22,527 bases of DNA from Clostridium sp. 26_21. GTDB taxonomy: Bacteria; Bacillota; Clostridia; TANB77; CAG-508. How positions within the stretch are numbered: the stretch's first letter is position 1; the number at the start of each line of letters is the position of its first letter. The notes under the pieces are model-generated. The model saw nothing but the letters and a program-made list of their open reading frames with translations. It had not been told where the DNA came from and searched no databases. Positions 1 through 7,294 of this stretch are shown here, piece after piece. The translations under genes and the position numbers were made by a program. Where the stretch lies: assembly GCA_001915995.1 (NCBI GenBank), contig MNRO01000015.1:1-22527 (forward strand), given 5' to 3'.

Positions 1-1
1 T

Positions 2-133
2 GGTGGAGATATTACAAGAAAGAAAAAATTACTTGAAAAACAAAAAAGAGGAAAAAAGAGAATGAGACAAATAGGAAATGTAGAAATGCCACAAGAAGCC
101 TTTTTATCAGTTTTAAAATTAGATGAAGAATAA
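2..133 (+). CDS. lepA: Elongation factor 4 (LepA), C-terminal fragment
   Basis: Only the last 43 codons are in the window; the gene enters from the left edge, and base 1 is the last base of a preceding codon. The translation begins GGDITRKKKLLEKQKRGKKR and ends PQEAFLSVLKLDEE before TAA. This is the conserved LepA C-terminal domain signature (YGGD.(S/T)RK.KLLEKQK.GKKRM...V..PQEAF...L). LepA is a ribosome-associated translational GTPase that acts on elongating or initiating ribosomes. The next gene, rlmB, follows after 29 bp in the same direction and may be co-transcribed. Identification rests on the motif alone, but that motif is distinctive. Confidence 0.9.
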   Translation, partial: GGDITRKKKLLEKQKRGKKRMRQIGNVEMPQEAFLSVLKLDEE

Positions 134-162
134 AAGATGTTAAAAGAGGAAGGAATATAAAA

Positions 163-1041
163 ATGAAAGAAAGAAAAAATGAAAATAGAAAAATAACATC
201 AAACAAAGGAAAATTCGAGAAAAATAATTTTAATAAAAAAGAATCTAATAAAAATAGAATGCAAAAAAATGAAGAGCATAATCAGGAAGAAAAAAGATTT
301 GATGATCAAATAGAAGGAAGAAATTCAGTTTTAGAATTATTAGAAAGTGGAAAAGATGTTAATAAAATATTTGTTACAAGAGGAGAAAAACATGGTTCTA
401 TAAATAAGATTCTTGGAATTGCAAAAGAAAGAAAGATTATAGTTGTAGAAAAAGATAAAAAGCAAATGGATGAAATGGCACAAGAAGAAAATTATCAAGG
501 AGTTATTGCAATAGTACCACCATTTGAATATGTAGAAATATCAGATATTTTACAAGTAGCAAAAGAAAGAAATGAAGACCCATTCGTAATAGTTTTAGAC
601 GGAATAGAAGATCCTCATAATTTAGGCTCAATAATAAGAACAGCAGAAACAGCAGGAGTACATGGAGTAATTATTCCAAAAAGAAGAGCTGCATCAGTAA
701 ATAGTACTGTAAATAAAGCATCTGCAGGAGCAGTTGAACATATGAAAATTGCAAGAGTAACAAATATATCAGATGCAATTGAAGAATTAAAACAAGCAGG
801 ATTATGGGTTTGTGGAACAGCTGTTGATACAAATAAATATTATTATAATCAAGATTTAACAGGACCATTGGCAATTGTAATAGGAAATGAAGGAAAAGGA
901 ATTGGAGAAAAAGTTAAAAAGAATTGTGATTTTTTAGTAAAAATTCCAATGAAAGGAAAAATTCAATCTTTAAATGCCTCAGTTTCAACAGGAATAGTTA
1001 TATATGAGTCAGTAAAACAAAGGATAAGAAAGGAAAATTAA
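163..1041 (+). CDS. rlmB: 23S rRNA (guanosine-2'-O-)-methyltransferase RlmB / TrmH-family (SpoU) methyltransferase
   Basis: This 292-residue protein is a SPOUT (TrmH/SpoU) 2'-O-ribose methyltransferase that would modify 23S rRNA using S-adenosylmethionine. Residues 1-45 are a charged Lys/Asn/Glu-rich extension that is longer than usual. From about 46 the substrate-binding domain starts (EGRNSVLELLESG). The SPOUT knot follows, with motif 1 NLGSIIRTAE (about 153-162), motif 2 LAIVIGNEGKGI (about 235-246) and motif 3 IPMKGKIQSLNASVS (about 261-275). These are the SAM-binding and catalytic motifs of the family, and the Arg of motif 1 and Asn of motif 3 are present. The start is ATG after an AGGAAGG SD. 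The next ORF starts 1 bp after the stop, so the two are translationally coupled. RlmB is the best guess within the family; a TrmH-like paralogue cannot be excluded. Confidence 0.9.
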   Translation: MKERKNENRKITSNKGKFEKNNFNKKESNKNRMQKNEEHNQEEKRFDDQIEGRNSVLELLESGKDVNKIFVTRGEKHGSINKILGIAKERKIIVVEKDKKQMDEMAQEENYQGVIAIVPPFEYVEISDILQVAKERNEDPFVIVLDGIEDPHNLGSIIRTAETAGVHGVIIPKRRAASVNSTVNKASAGAVEHMKIARVTNISDAIEELKQAGLWVCGTAVDTNKYYYNQDLTGPLAIVIGNEGKGIGEKVKKNCDFLVKIPMKGKIQSLNASVSTGIVIYESVKQRIRKEN

Positions 1042-1042
1042 T

Positions 1043-2833
1043 ATGAGAGGAAAAAAAATAGGAATAATAATTATTGTAATACTATTAATAATTGCAATTT
1101 TTGCTGGAATAATTACATATTTATTTTTAAATACAGATGTATTTTTAGGAAAAAATCAAGCATTTTCTAAATATTTAATACAAGGAATAAGTCAAGTTGA
1201 AGATGTTATGAAATCTGAATCAATAAAAAAATATATTTCAATGTTAAATGATGAAACTTGTGAAACAAATACAAAACTAGATTTTAAGTATTCAGAAGGT
1301 GGAGAAATTTCTAGTGGATATAATAATTTGAGTATGAATATGAAAACTCAAAAAGATCAACAATATAATTATAAAAATCTTCAAATATTATTTGGAGATA
1401 TCAGTGTAATTCAAGTTGAGAGTATAAAACAAGATGATTTAGATGGAATAAGATTTACTAATATATTTAAACAATTTCTAACATTTAAAGATGGAAAAAA
1501 TATAGAAGATTCAGATTTAACAAATGAAGAAGTTGAAACAATGAAAAAAGTTATAGAAGATGATAAAGAATTCTATAGTGGTATATTATTTTCAAAAGAA
1601 GATTATGAAAATATAAAAAATAAATACTTGCAAATTTTTGCTGATGCAATGAAACAAGGAGAATTTTCAAAACAGAATAATTCAGTTATAACCATTGATT
1701 CAAAAACAGAAAAAACAACAGCTTATTCTTGTAAATTAAGTAGTATTCAAGTACAAAATTTAATAATAAAAATATTAAATAATTTGCAAAATGATGATAT
1801 TATTTTAGAAAAAGTACAGAACTTATTGGGAGATTCGAAAAAATATAAAGAATATGTTGAAGAGATTTTAAGAGATGCTGAAGATACAGAATATCCAGAA
1901 GTTAATATAACAACATATGTTCAAGATAGAAAAAATATAAGAACATCAATAACAATGAATACAGATACTGTTAATATAGAAACTTCAAATAATGAGGGAA
2001 AATATGTATTAAAAATACAACATGAACAAATAAATAGTGAAAAAGAAAACAGTCAGAAAATAGAAATTTCAAGAGAAACAACAAGTGAAAATGAAAAATA
2101 TATATTAAATGTAGAAACAATTGATGGAAAAGATGAATATTCTGCAGAGGCAGTATTAACAAGTGATTATAAAACAACAGAATTTAATTTGGATTTTTAT
2201 AAAGGAATTATTAATATAAATGTAAAAGCTCAAAATACAATAACAAATACAGTGAAAGATAAGATAAATTTAGGTTCTGATAATAATGTTTTAGCAAATG
2301 ATTTAGATAAGACAGTATTAAAAATGGTTGTACAAAGAATGAAAAATGCATACACAGATACACTTGTAAAAAGATATAATTTATTAGTGAAAAAATTACA
2401 ATCAGAAGATTTGATGACAGCTTTAAAAAGTATATTGACAGATAGTGAGTCAAATACTGAGAATACGGACAATGCAAATGATAATGAAACAGATAATCAA
2501 GCAACTAAAGAAGAAATAAATAGATTTAATGCTAAATTTGAATTTTATACTGGTTCAGAAATATCAGCAGAAAGTGTAAAAACATTATTAGATGTTGTAA
2601 AAGATCATTTAGAAAGTGTTGATATAACACCACTTAATACTGCAAGTACATCAACTTCAGAAAAAATAAAAGAAAGAATAAAATTAAATATTAAAAAAGA
2701 TAATCCTAATGTAGATTTAGCTACTGGAATTAAGGAAAAATTAGAAGAAAACGAAAAATATGATATAGCTATAACATATAGTGATAAAACTGGGATTATA
2801 GAAACATTAACAATAGAACCAAATAAAAAATAG
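1043..2833 (+). CDS. Membrane-anchored extracytoplasmic protein of unknown function, 596 aa
   Basis: I do not recognise a named family. Residues 1-4 are basic (MRGKK), followed by a single hydrophobic segment at about 5-29 without a clear cleavage or lipobox site, so the protein is probably an uncleaved N-terminal anchor with some 565 residues outside the cell. The ectodomain is rich in Lys, Glu, Asn and Thr, consists of predicted beta-like alternation, and has one low-complexity Asn/Asp/Thr linker near residues 473-490. A C-terminal module of about 100 residues begins FNAKFEFYTGSEISAESVKT; I think similar modules recur in secreted clostridial proteins, but this is from memory and weak. It starts 1 bp after rlmB (SD AGGAAAA) and lies 14 bp before a sortase, suggesting an envelope role. 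No LPxTG-like sorting signal is seen. Confidence 0.7.
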   Translation: MRGKKIGIIIIVILLIIAIFAGIITYLFLNTDVFLGKNQAFSKYLIQGISQVEDVMKSESIKKYISMLNDETCETNTKLDFKYSEGGEISSGYNNLSMNMKTQKDQQYNYKNLQILFGDISVIQVESIKQDDLDGIRFTNIFKQFLTFKDGKNIEDSDLTNEEVETMKKVIEDDKEFYSGILFSKEDYENIKNKYLQIFADAMKQGEFSKQNNSVITIDSKTEKTTAYSCKLSSIQVQNLIIKILNNLQNDDIILEKVQNLLGDSKKYKEYVEEILRDAEDTEYPEVNITTYVQDRKNIRTSITMNTDTVNIETSNNEGKYVLKIQHEQINSEKENSQKIEISRETTSENEKYILNVETIDGKDEYSAEAVLTSDYKTTEFNLDFYKGIININVKAQNTITNTVKDKINLGSDNNVLANDLDKTVLKMVVQRMKNAYTDTLVKRYNLLVKKLQSEDLMTALKSILTDSESNTENTDNANDNETDNQATKEEINRFNAKFEFYTGSEISAESVKTLLDVVKDHLESVDITPLNTASTSTSEKIKERIKLNIKKDNPNVDLATGIKEKLEENEKYDIAITYSDKTGIIETLTIEPNKK

Positions 2834-2847
2834 AAAGGGAGTACAGA

Positions 2848-3606
2848 ATGAATCAAATACTGGTAACAGAAAAAGTATATGTAACGCCTGAACTTAAGAG
2901 AAAGAAAAAAATATATAAAATAATGTTTGCTATTTCTTTATTTTGTATGATATGTTTATCAACAATGTATATATATGCTGAATATGATAGAAATAAAGAA
3001 TCAGATGTTTCAAAAGATATTTTGAAAAATATGTTCTCAGATACAACAATTGTTGATCAAGAAGAAAATGCACTAATTGTAAAAATTACACAAGATTCTT
3101 TTGAAAACACACAGGAAACAATGCAGATTACAATACCAAAAGAAGATACCCAAAATTCAAATACTCAGACTACAAAAGTACAAACAAAATCATATATAGC
3201 TAAAAATGGAAAAAAATATAATTATATAGGAAGAGTAGTTATTCCTAAAATAGGTGTTGATTATGCAATATTAGATCATTGGTCAGATGAGTTACTAAGA
3301 GTTTCAATTTGTAAATTTCATGGTTCTAATCCTAATGAAGTTGGAAATTTGTGTTTAGTAGGGCATAACTGGAGAAATAAAAGATTTTTCAGTAAAGTTC
3401 CTACATTAGAAATAGGAGATTTAGTTGAAATAACAGACTTAAATGAAGTGACTATTGAATATGAAGTATATGATATACACACAGTAGACCCTAATAATGT
3501 TGATGATACAACTCAAAAAACAAATGGTAGAAAAGAAGTAACATTAATAACATGTACAGATGATAGTTCTCAAAGAGTTATAGTAAAATGTAAAGAGAAA
3601 AAATAA
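2848..3606 (+). CDS. Sortase family protein (cysteine transpeptidase)
   Basis: This 252-residue protein has a cytoplasmic basic N-terminus, one transmembrane helix (about 24-45, KIMFAISLFCMICLSTMYIY), a stalk of about 80 polar residues and a C-terminal sortase domain from about 125. The catalytic residues are visible: His173 in LVGHNW, Cys236 in TLITCT and Arg243 in SQRVIVKC. Sortases cleave a C-terminal sorting motif on a secreted protein and join it to peptidoglycan or to another protein. The domain looks closer to class B/D/E-like sortases than to SrtA, but I cannot fix the class. No substrate with a recognisable sorting signal is in the window. The start ATG follows GAAAGGGAG. It is last in the apparent lepA-rlmB-unknown-sortase transcription unit, ending at a strong terminator. 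Confidence 0.88.
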   Translation: MNQILVTEKVYVTPELKRKKKIYKIMFAISLFCMICLSTMYIYAEYDRNKESDVSKDILKNMFSDTTIVDQEENALIVKITQDSFENTQETMQITIPKEDTQNSNTQTTKVQTKSYIAKNGKKYNYIGRVVIPKIGVDYAILDHWSDELLRVSICKFHGSNPNEVGNLCLVGHNWRNKRFFSKVPTLEIGDLVEITDLNEVTIEYEVYDIHTVDPNNVDDTTQKTNGRKEVTLITCTDDSSQRVIVKCKEKK

Positions 3607-3607
3607 C

Positions 3608-3655
3608 AAAAAAACTTTCTTAATCATAATATAGGTTAAGAAAGTTTTTTTGTGT
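3608..3655 (+). terminator. Rho-independent terminator after the sortase gene
   Basis: A perfect 16-bp inverted repeat (3608-3623 with 3636-3651, core ACTTTCTTAA / TTAAGAAAGT) has a 12-nt loop and ends in a run of seven T. It lies directly behind the sortase stop codon. The A-run at its left end makes it potentially bidirectional. Confidence 0.9.
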
Positions 3656-3669
3656 AAAGGAGAAAGAAA

Positions 3670-4352
3670 ATGGCTAAAATTTTAATATATAATCAAGATA
3701 CAAATAGAATGGAAACATATTATAGAGGTGAAAATGAAGGAATGCCATATAATACGAATAAAACTTTGAAAGTGAGAGAATTTAGAGGATCTAGTAAAAG
3801 TAATATTTTGTGGACAGATAAAAGGACAATGCAAGCTTGGAATAGTCAAAGATATATATATGGGGCTCCAATATATGTGGGATTTGCATTTAAAAGGCCA
3901 TATGAAGGTGGACATCGGAAATCAAAGCCAACATTATGCTCGGAACTGCATTTGATGTTGGGCAAATATTAACAAATGTACAAAGAAAAGTTTTGAGAAA
4001 TAGTGCAAGGAATTCTGGAGTTTGGACATATATAGAACCAGAGTCTTTATCGCCAACTTGGGTACATTTTGATAGAAGATATGGAATACCAGCTTGTAGC
4101 ACAGGAGGTTTTCCATTGATAAAACAGGGGGCAAGAGGAAACTATGTATGTATAGCACAAGATAATTTGAATACATTAGGATATAATACAAATGGATTAG
4201 ATGGAATATTTGGAGGACAGACATTAAATGCAGTAAAGAATTATCAAAAATCAAGAAATTTGACTGTAGATGGAATTATTGGATGTAATACATGGAGATC
4301 ATTGCAGGAAAATGTTGTTGGAACAGGAGCTACAAGTACTACTATAAATTAA
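3670..4352 (+). CDS. M15-like peptidase with peptidoglycan-binding domain, interrupted by two +1 frameshifts at CGG codons
   Basis: As written the gene is open in three successive frames: 3670-3915, 3917-3940 and 3942-4352. Skipping base C3916 and base C3941 joins them into a 226-residue protein with no internal stop. Residues 1-82 start MAKILIYNQDTNRMETYYRG. Residues 83-97 then read GNQSQHYAGTAFDVG, the SxHxxGxAxD zinc motif of M15-type D-Ala carboxypeptidase-like enzymes (Ser86, His88, Asp95). A further His132 in TWVHFDRR is the likely third ligand. Residues about 150-218 form a PG_binding_1 domain (NLNTLGYNTNGLDGIFGGQT). The predicted job is peptidoglycan cleavage. The SD AAGGAGAAAG precedes the ATG. 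Without the skips the first frame ends at 3972, after the motif is lost. Whether this is programmed frameshifting, sequence error or a young pseudogene is unresolved. Confidence 0.75.
3913..3919 (+). other. Putative +1 frameshift site 1 (CAU-CGG-A)
   Basis: The incoming frame reads CAT CGG; skipping the C continues as CAT GGA AAT CAA AGC, giving H-G-N-Q-S. The zero-frame codon is CGG, not used in frame in other genes of the window. The P-site codon CAU is read by wobble. Either a +1 insertion or a -2 deletion relative to the ancestor would explain this site alone. Confidence 0.5.
3938..3944 (+). other. Putative +1 frameshift site 2 (GCU-CGG-A)
   Basis: The middle frame reads GCT CGG; skipping the C continues as GCT GGA ACT GCA TTT GAT, giving A-G-T-A-F-D and completing the zinc motif. 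The heptamer matches site 1 in its last five bases (TCGGA), 25 nt downstream. Confidence 0.55.
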
Positions 4353-4410
4353 CATAAGATTGATTTAATAATATTTTTGAAAAAAATTTAAAAAAAATTC
4401 AAAAAATGTA

Positions 4411-4439
4411 TTGACAATTTATATAAATCATAGTATACT
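4411..4439 (+). promoter_or_regulatory. Sigma-A-type promoter of the tRNA cluster
   Basis: A consensus -35 TTGACA (4411-4416) and a near-consensus -10 TATACT (4434-4439) are separated by exactly 17 bp and lie 20 bp before the first tRNA. This is one of the two best promoters in the window, as expected for stable RNA. Confidence 0.85.
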
Positions 4440-4458
4440 AGTCAATGTCGAAAGACAT

Positions 4459-4534
4459 GGTCGCTTAGCTCAGCTGGGAGAGCATCTGCCTTACAAGCAG
4501 AGGGTCATAGGTTCGAGCCCTATAGCGACCACCA
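4459..4534 (+). tRNA. tRNA-Val (anticodon UAC)
   Basis: A complete 76-nt cloverleaf including encoded CCA. The acceptor stem GGTCGCT pairs with AGCGACC; the D arm has TAGCTCAGCTGGGAGAGC; the anticodon loop CTTACAA gives anticodon TAC; the T arm contains GGTTCGAGCCC. It is the first gene behind the cluster promoter. Confidence 0.95.
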
Positions 4535-4543
4535 TGTTTTACG

Positions 4544-4594
4544 GCTAGCCTGTCACGCTAGAGGTCGACGGTTCGAGCCCGTTCCAGGTCGCCA
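4544..4594 (+). pseudogene. 5'-truncated tRNA-Asp (anticodon GUC), 3' two-thirds only
   Basis: From base 4545 a normal tRNA-Asp reads on: anticodon stem CTAGC/GCTAG around loop CTGTCAC (anticodon GTC), variable region AGGTC, T arm GACGG-TTCGAGC-CCGTT, 3' acceptor strand CCAGGTC, discriminator G and encoded CCA. The 5' acceptor strand and the whole D arm are missing; the preceding ten bases (TGTTTTACGG) follow directly on the tRNA-Val CCA. No complementary GACCTGG was seen nearby. It is therefore a tRNA remnant, a deletion junction or an assembly error, and not a functional tRNA as written. Confidence 0.8.
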
Positions 4595-4617
4595 TTTTTT
4601 TATAAAAAATAAGCAAT

Positions 4618-4693
4618 GGCTTTATAGCTCAGTTGGTAGAGCAGGGGACTGAAAATCCCCGTGTCAGTGGTTCGATTCCACTTGAAGCCACCA
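4618..4693 (+). tRNA. tRNA-Phe (anticodon GAA)
   Basis: A complete 76-nt cloverleaf including encoded CCA. The acceptor stem GGCTTTA pairs with TGAAGCC (one G-T), the D arm is TAGCTCAGTTGGTAGAGC, the anticodon loop CTGAAAA gives GAA, and the T arm contains GGTTCGATTCC. It is the last tRNA of the cluster and is followed by a terminator. Confidence 0.95.
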
Positions 4694-4701
4694 CGAAAAT
4701 G

Positions 4702-4727
4702 AAGTAGTTTTTAGGACTACTTTTTTT
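4702..4727 (+). terminator. Terminator of the tRNA cluster
   Basis: The inverted repeat AAGTAG (4702-4707) / CTACTT (4717-4722) with a 9-nt loop runs straight into seven T residues. The stem is short, but the position directly after tRNA-Phe and the T tract make it convincing. Confidence 0.75.
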
Positions 4728-4731
4728 ATGC

Positions 4732-4766
4732 AAAAAAGTTGAACAATATAATTTTGTTCAACTCTT
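4732..4766 (-). terminator. Terminator of the small leftward gene
   Basis: The perfect 9-bp repeat GTTGAACAA (4738-4746) / TTGTTCAAC (4754-4762) has a 7-nt loop. Read leftward, it ends in six T (complement of A 4732-4737). It lies just behind the stop of the leftward ORF at 4772, and together with the tRNA terminator it separates the convergent units. Confidence 0.8.
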
Positions 4767-4771
4767 TTAAT

Positions 4772-4930
4772 TTAATTTTTATTATTTTTCTTTTCTTTAG
4801 GCACTATAATATTTTTTTTATTTGTTTTTGGTTTTGGCGTAACATCTTTTATATGATCATAAACAGGCGAAATATCTAAATTTGACCCATCACCATCAAC
4901 AATTTTAATTTTTTTATTTTCCTTTGACAT
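4772..4930 (-). CDS. Small basic hypothetical protein, 52 aa
   Basis: No family is recognised. The chosen start is the ATG at 4930-4928, behind a good SD (GAAAGGA, 7 nt spacing when read leftward); a longer in-frame version from 4990 has no SD and would add a hydrophobic tail of poor quality. The protein begins MSKENKKIKIVDGDGSNLDI and ends in a Lys/Asn-rich tail (KKNNKN). It has no membrane segment, no cysteines and about one third Lys plus Asn. It has its own terminator and a weak leftward promoter-like element upstream (TTGATT, 17 bp, TAAGAT), so it is probably a real single-gene unit. Function unknown. Confidence 0.6.
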   Translation of the reverse strand: MSKENKKIKIVDGDGSNLDISPVYDHIKDVTPKPKTNKKNIIVPKEKKNNKN

Positions 4931-5048
4931 AACAAATCCTTTCTCAAAAAACTTTTTTATTATCTTATCATAAAAAAAATAATAAATCAACTAAATATAG
5001 AAAACTAGTAATATATATGTAATATGTAAACAAAATGAAAATAAAATC

Positions 5049-5077
5049 TTGCAATTTCAAGCATAATATAGTAAAAT
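5049..5077 (+). promoter_or_regulatory. Probable promoter of scpB-proS
   Basis: TTGCAA (5049-5054), 17-bp spacer, TAAAAT (5072-5077), 28 bp before the scpB start. Each box has one or two mismatches to consensus; background AT content is high, so this is moderate evidence. Confidence 0.5.
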
Positions 5078-5105
5078 AATACCATATGAAAGAGAGGAAA
5101 TGCAA

Positions 5106-5726
5106 ATGGCAGAAAAACAAAACGAAAATAATAATTATGAACAAATAATTGAAGCAATACTATTTGCAGCAGGAAGAATTGTGACAGAACAGGAATTAAT
5201 GTTAGCATTAGAAATAAGTAAAGAAAATATAGAAAACATAATAAAACAAATGCAAATAAAATATGAAAAAAGTGGAATACAAATTATTAAAGTAGATGAC
5301 GGGTACCAAATGTGTAGTAATCCTAAGTATTATGAATATATATATCCAATAATAGATAAAAGAACAAAACCTAATTTATCAAATGCAGCATTGGAAACAT
5401 TGGCTATAATAGCATATAATCCAAGAGCAACAAGACCAGAAATTGAAGCAATAAGAGGAGTAAATTCAGATGGAACAATTTATAAATTATTGGAATATGG
5501 ATTAATAGAAGATGCAGGAAAAGCAGATTTACCAGGAAGACCAACAACATATAAAACAACACAAGAATTTTTAAAAATGTTTGGATATTCAGACCTAAAC
5601 AAGTTGCCAGAACTTCCAAGATATAAATTAGACTCAAATAGACAAATTGTAATAGATGATTTAATAGAAAAAGAGGCTCCAATGCCGAGTGAAAATGAAG
5701 AAAAACAAGAAATAAAAGAAAATTAA
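5106..5726 (+). CDS. scpB: Segregation and condensation protein B (ScpB)
   Basis: ScpB is the winged-helix dimer subunit of the Smc-ScpA-ScpB condensin that organises and segregates the chromosome. This 206-residue protein matches the family in length and motifs: IIEAILFAAG at the N-terminus, GYQMCSNPKYYEYI in the first winged helix, ALETLAIIAYNPRATRPEIE with IRGVNSDGTIYKLLEYGLIE in the second, then GRPTTYKTTQEFLKMFG and the NKLPELP tail. I place the start at the ATG at 5106 because the SD GAGAGGA sits 7 nt upstream; the ATG at 5100 is too close to it. scpA, often adjacent, is not in the window. proS follows with its SD overlapping the intergenic gap, so the two are likely co-transcribed. Confidence 0.93.
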   Translation: MAEKQNENNNYEQIIEAILFAAGRIVTEQELMLALEISKENIENIIKQMQIKYEKSGIQIIKVDDGYQMCSNPKYYEYIYPIIDKRTKPNLSNAALETLAIIAYNPRATRPEIEAIRGVNSDGTIYKLLEYGLIEDAGKADLPGRPTTYKTTQEFLKMFGYSDLNKLPELPRYKLDSNRQIVIDDLIEKEAPMPSENEEKQEIKEN

Positions 5727-5743
5727 TAATGAGGAGATATATA

Positions 5744-7183
5744 ATGGAAGATAATAAGAACTTTGTAAAAGAGATAACAAATATAGATGAAAATTTTGCA
5801 CAATGGTATACAGACATAGTATTAAAAGCAGAACTTGCAGATTATACAGATACAAAAGGTTGTATAGCAATAAGACCATATGGATATGCAATCTGGGAAA
5901 ATATCCAAAATTATGCAGATAGAAAATTTAAAGAAACAGGGGTAAAAAATACATATTTTCCAGTATTAATACCAGAAAGTTTATTACAAAAAGAAAAAGA
6001 CCATGTCGAAGGATTTGCACCAGAAGTTGCTTGGGTAACAGAAGCAGGAGGAGAGAAGTTAGACGAAAAATTATGTGTAAGACCAACATCAGAAACAATA
6101 TTTACAACAATGTATTCAAAATGGTTAAAATCATGGAGAGACTTACCATTTGTATATAATCAATGGTGTAGTGTATTAAGATGGGAAAAAGAAACAAGAC
6201 CATTTTTACGCTCAAGAGAATTTTTGTGGCAAGAAGGACATACAATACATGAAACAGCAAAAGAAGCACAAGAAAGAACATTACAAATGTTAAATATATA
6301 TGCAGATATAGCTGAAAATCTTTTAGCAATACCAGTTATAAAAGGAATAAAAACAGAATCAGAAAAATTTGCTGGAGCTGACGAAACATATACAATAGAA
6401 GCAATGACATATGATGGAAAAGCATTACAATCAGGAACATCACATTATTTTGGACAAAATTTCACAAAACCATTTAATGTAGTATTTCAAAATAGAGAAG
6501 GAAAACAAGAATATGCATATCAAACATCTTGGGGGATATCAACAAGATTAATTGGAGCATTAATAATGGCACATGGTGATAATAGAGGCTTAAAATTACC
6601 TCCAAAAGTAGCACCAATACAAGTTGTTTTAGTACCAGTAGCAATGCACAAAGAAGGTGTAAAAGAAAAAGCACAAGAAATATATGAAAAGTTAAAAAAT
6701 AAATATAGAATAGAATTAGATGATAGAGAAAAAGTATCACCAGGTTATAAATTCAATGATTGGGAAATGAGAGGAGTTCCATTAAGAATAGAAATGGGAC
6801 CAAGAGATATAGAAAATGGAATTTGTATTTTAGTTAGAAGAGATACAAATGAAAAAATAGAAGTGAAATTAGATGAATTAGATTCAAAAATTGGTGAAAT
6901 ACTAGAATTAATTCAACAAAACATGTTTGATACATGTAAAAAAAGAATGGAAAATAAAACAACTATTGCACACAATTTAGAAGAATTCCAAGCAAATATG
7001 AATAAAGAACAAGGTTTTATAAAAGCAATGTGGTGTGGAAGCGAAGAATGTGAAGCAAAAATAAAAGAATTAACAGCAGCAAAATCAAGATGTATACCAT
7101 TTGAACAAGAAAATATTGGAGATACATGTGTATGTTGTGGAAAGAAAGCAACTAAAATGGTAATTTGGGGAAGACAATACTAA
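5744..7183 (+). CDS. proS: Prolyl-tRNA synthetase, short (archaeal/eukaryotic-type) form
   Basis: This 479-residue class II synthetase charges tRNA-Pro. Motif 2 is seen at about 145-165 (VLRWEKETRPFLRSREFLWQ) and motif 3 around RLIGALIMAHGDNRGLKLPP. An anticodon-binding domain follows (APIQVVLVPVAM...), then the C-terminal domain with the Cys pattern WCGSEEC...CVCCGKKA typical of the short ProRS, ending in the conserved Tyr (GRQY). The bacterial INS editing domain is absent, as normal for this type, which is common in Firmicutes and Bacteroidetes. The ATG at 5744 is chosen because AGGAG lies 7 nt upstream; the ATG at 5729 overlaps this SD. It follows scpB by 17 bp. No T-box leader is visible. 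Confidence 0.95.
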   Translation: MEDNKNFVKEITNIDENFAQWYTDIVLKAELADYTDTKGCIAIRPYGYAIWENIQNYADRKFKETGVKNTYFPVLIPESLLQKEKDHVEGFAPEVAWVTEAGGEKLDEKLCVRPTSETIFTTMYSKWLKSWRDLPFVYNQWCSVLRWEKETRPFLRSREFLWQEGHTIHETAKEAQERTLQMLNIYADIAENLLAIPVIKGIKTESEKFAGADETYTIEAMTYDGKALQSGTSHYFGQNFTKPFNVVFQNREGKQEYAYQTSWGISTRLIGALIMAHGDNRGLKLPPKVAPIQVVLVPVAMHKEGVKEKAQEIYEKLKNKYRIELDDREKVSPGYKFNDWEMRGVPLRIEMGPRDIENGICILVRRDTNEKIEVKLDELDSKIGEILELIQQNMFDTCKKRMENKTTIAHNLEEFQANMNKEQGFIKAMWCGSEECEAKIKELTAAKSRCIPFEQENIGDTCVCCGKKATKMVIWGRQY

Positions 7184-7216
7184 GGTGAAGATTTCATGAA
7201 AAAATATCAAAAATAG

Positions 7217-7245
7217 TTGTAAAAAAAAACAAAAATTGATATACT
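7217..7245 (+). promoter_or_regulatory. Probable promoter of the asp23 cluster
   Basis: TTGTAA (7217-7222), 17-bp spacer, TATACT (7240-7245), 49 bp before asp23. A small perfect hairpin ACAAGA-TAAA-TCTTGT lies in the leader around 7252-7268. Confidence 0.6.
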
Positions 7246-7294
7246 TATACAAACAAGATAAATCTTGTTAAATATGAAAGGATTGTGATAAACT

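Noticed and set aside
2211..2504. Leftward open frame rich in Leu, Tyr and His inside the 596-residue gene
   Set aside because: The composition is the complement of an AT-rich coding strand; no SD or homology signal.
3936..4352. Independent gene starting at the ATG at 3936
   Set aside because: This ATG lies inside the peptidase zinc motif in another frame, has no SD, and the preceding frames align into one protein; it is the frameshifted 3' part, not a separate gene.
4353..4410. A-rich stretch after the peptidase gene as a terminator
   Set aside because: Repeated A tracts give only weak imperfect pairing; no stable stem with a T tract was found.
5744..7183. Archaeal-type ProRS as evidence of recent gene transfer
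   Set aside because: This short ProRS form is widespread in Firmicutes, and its codon use matches its neighbours.
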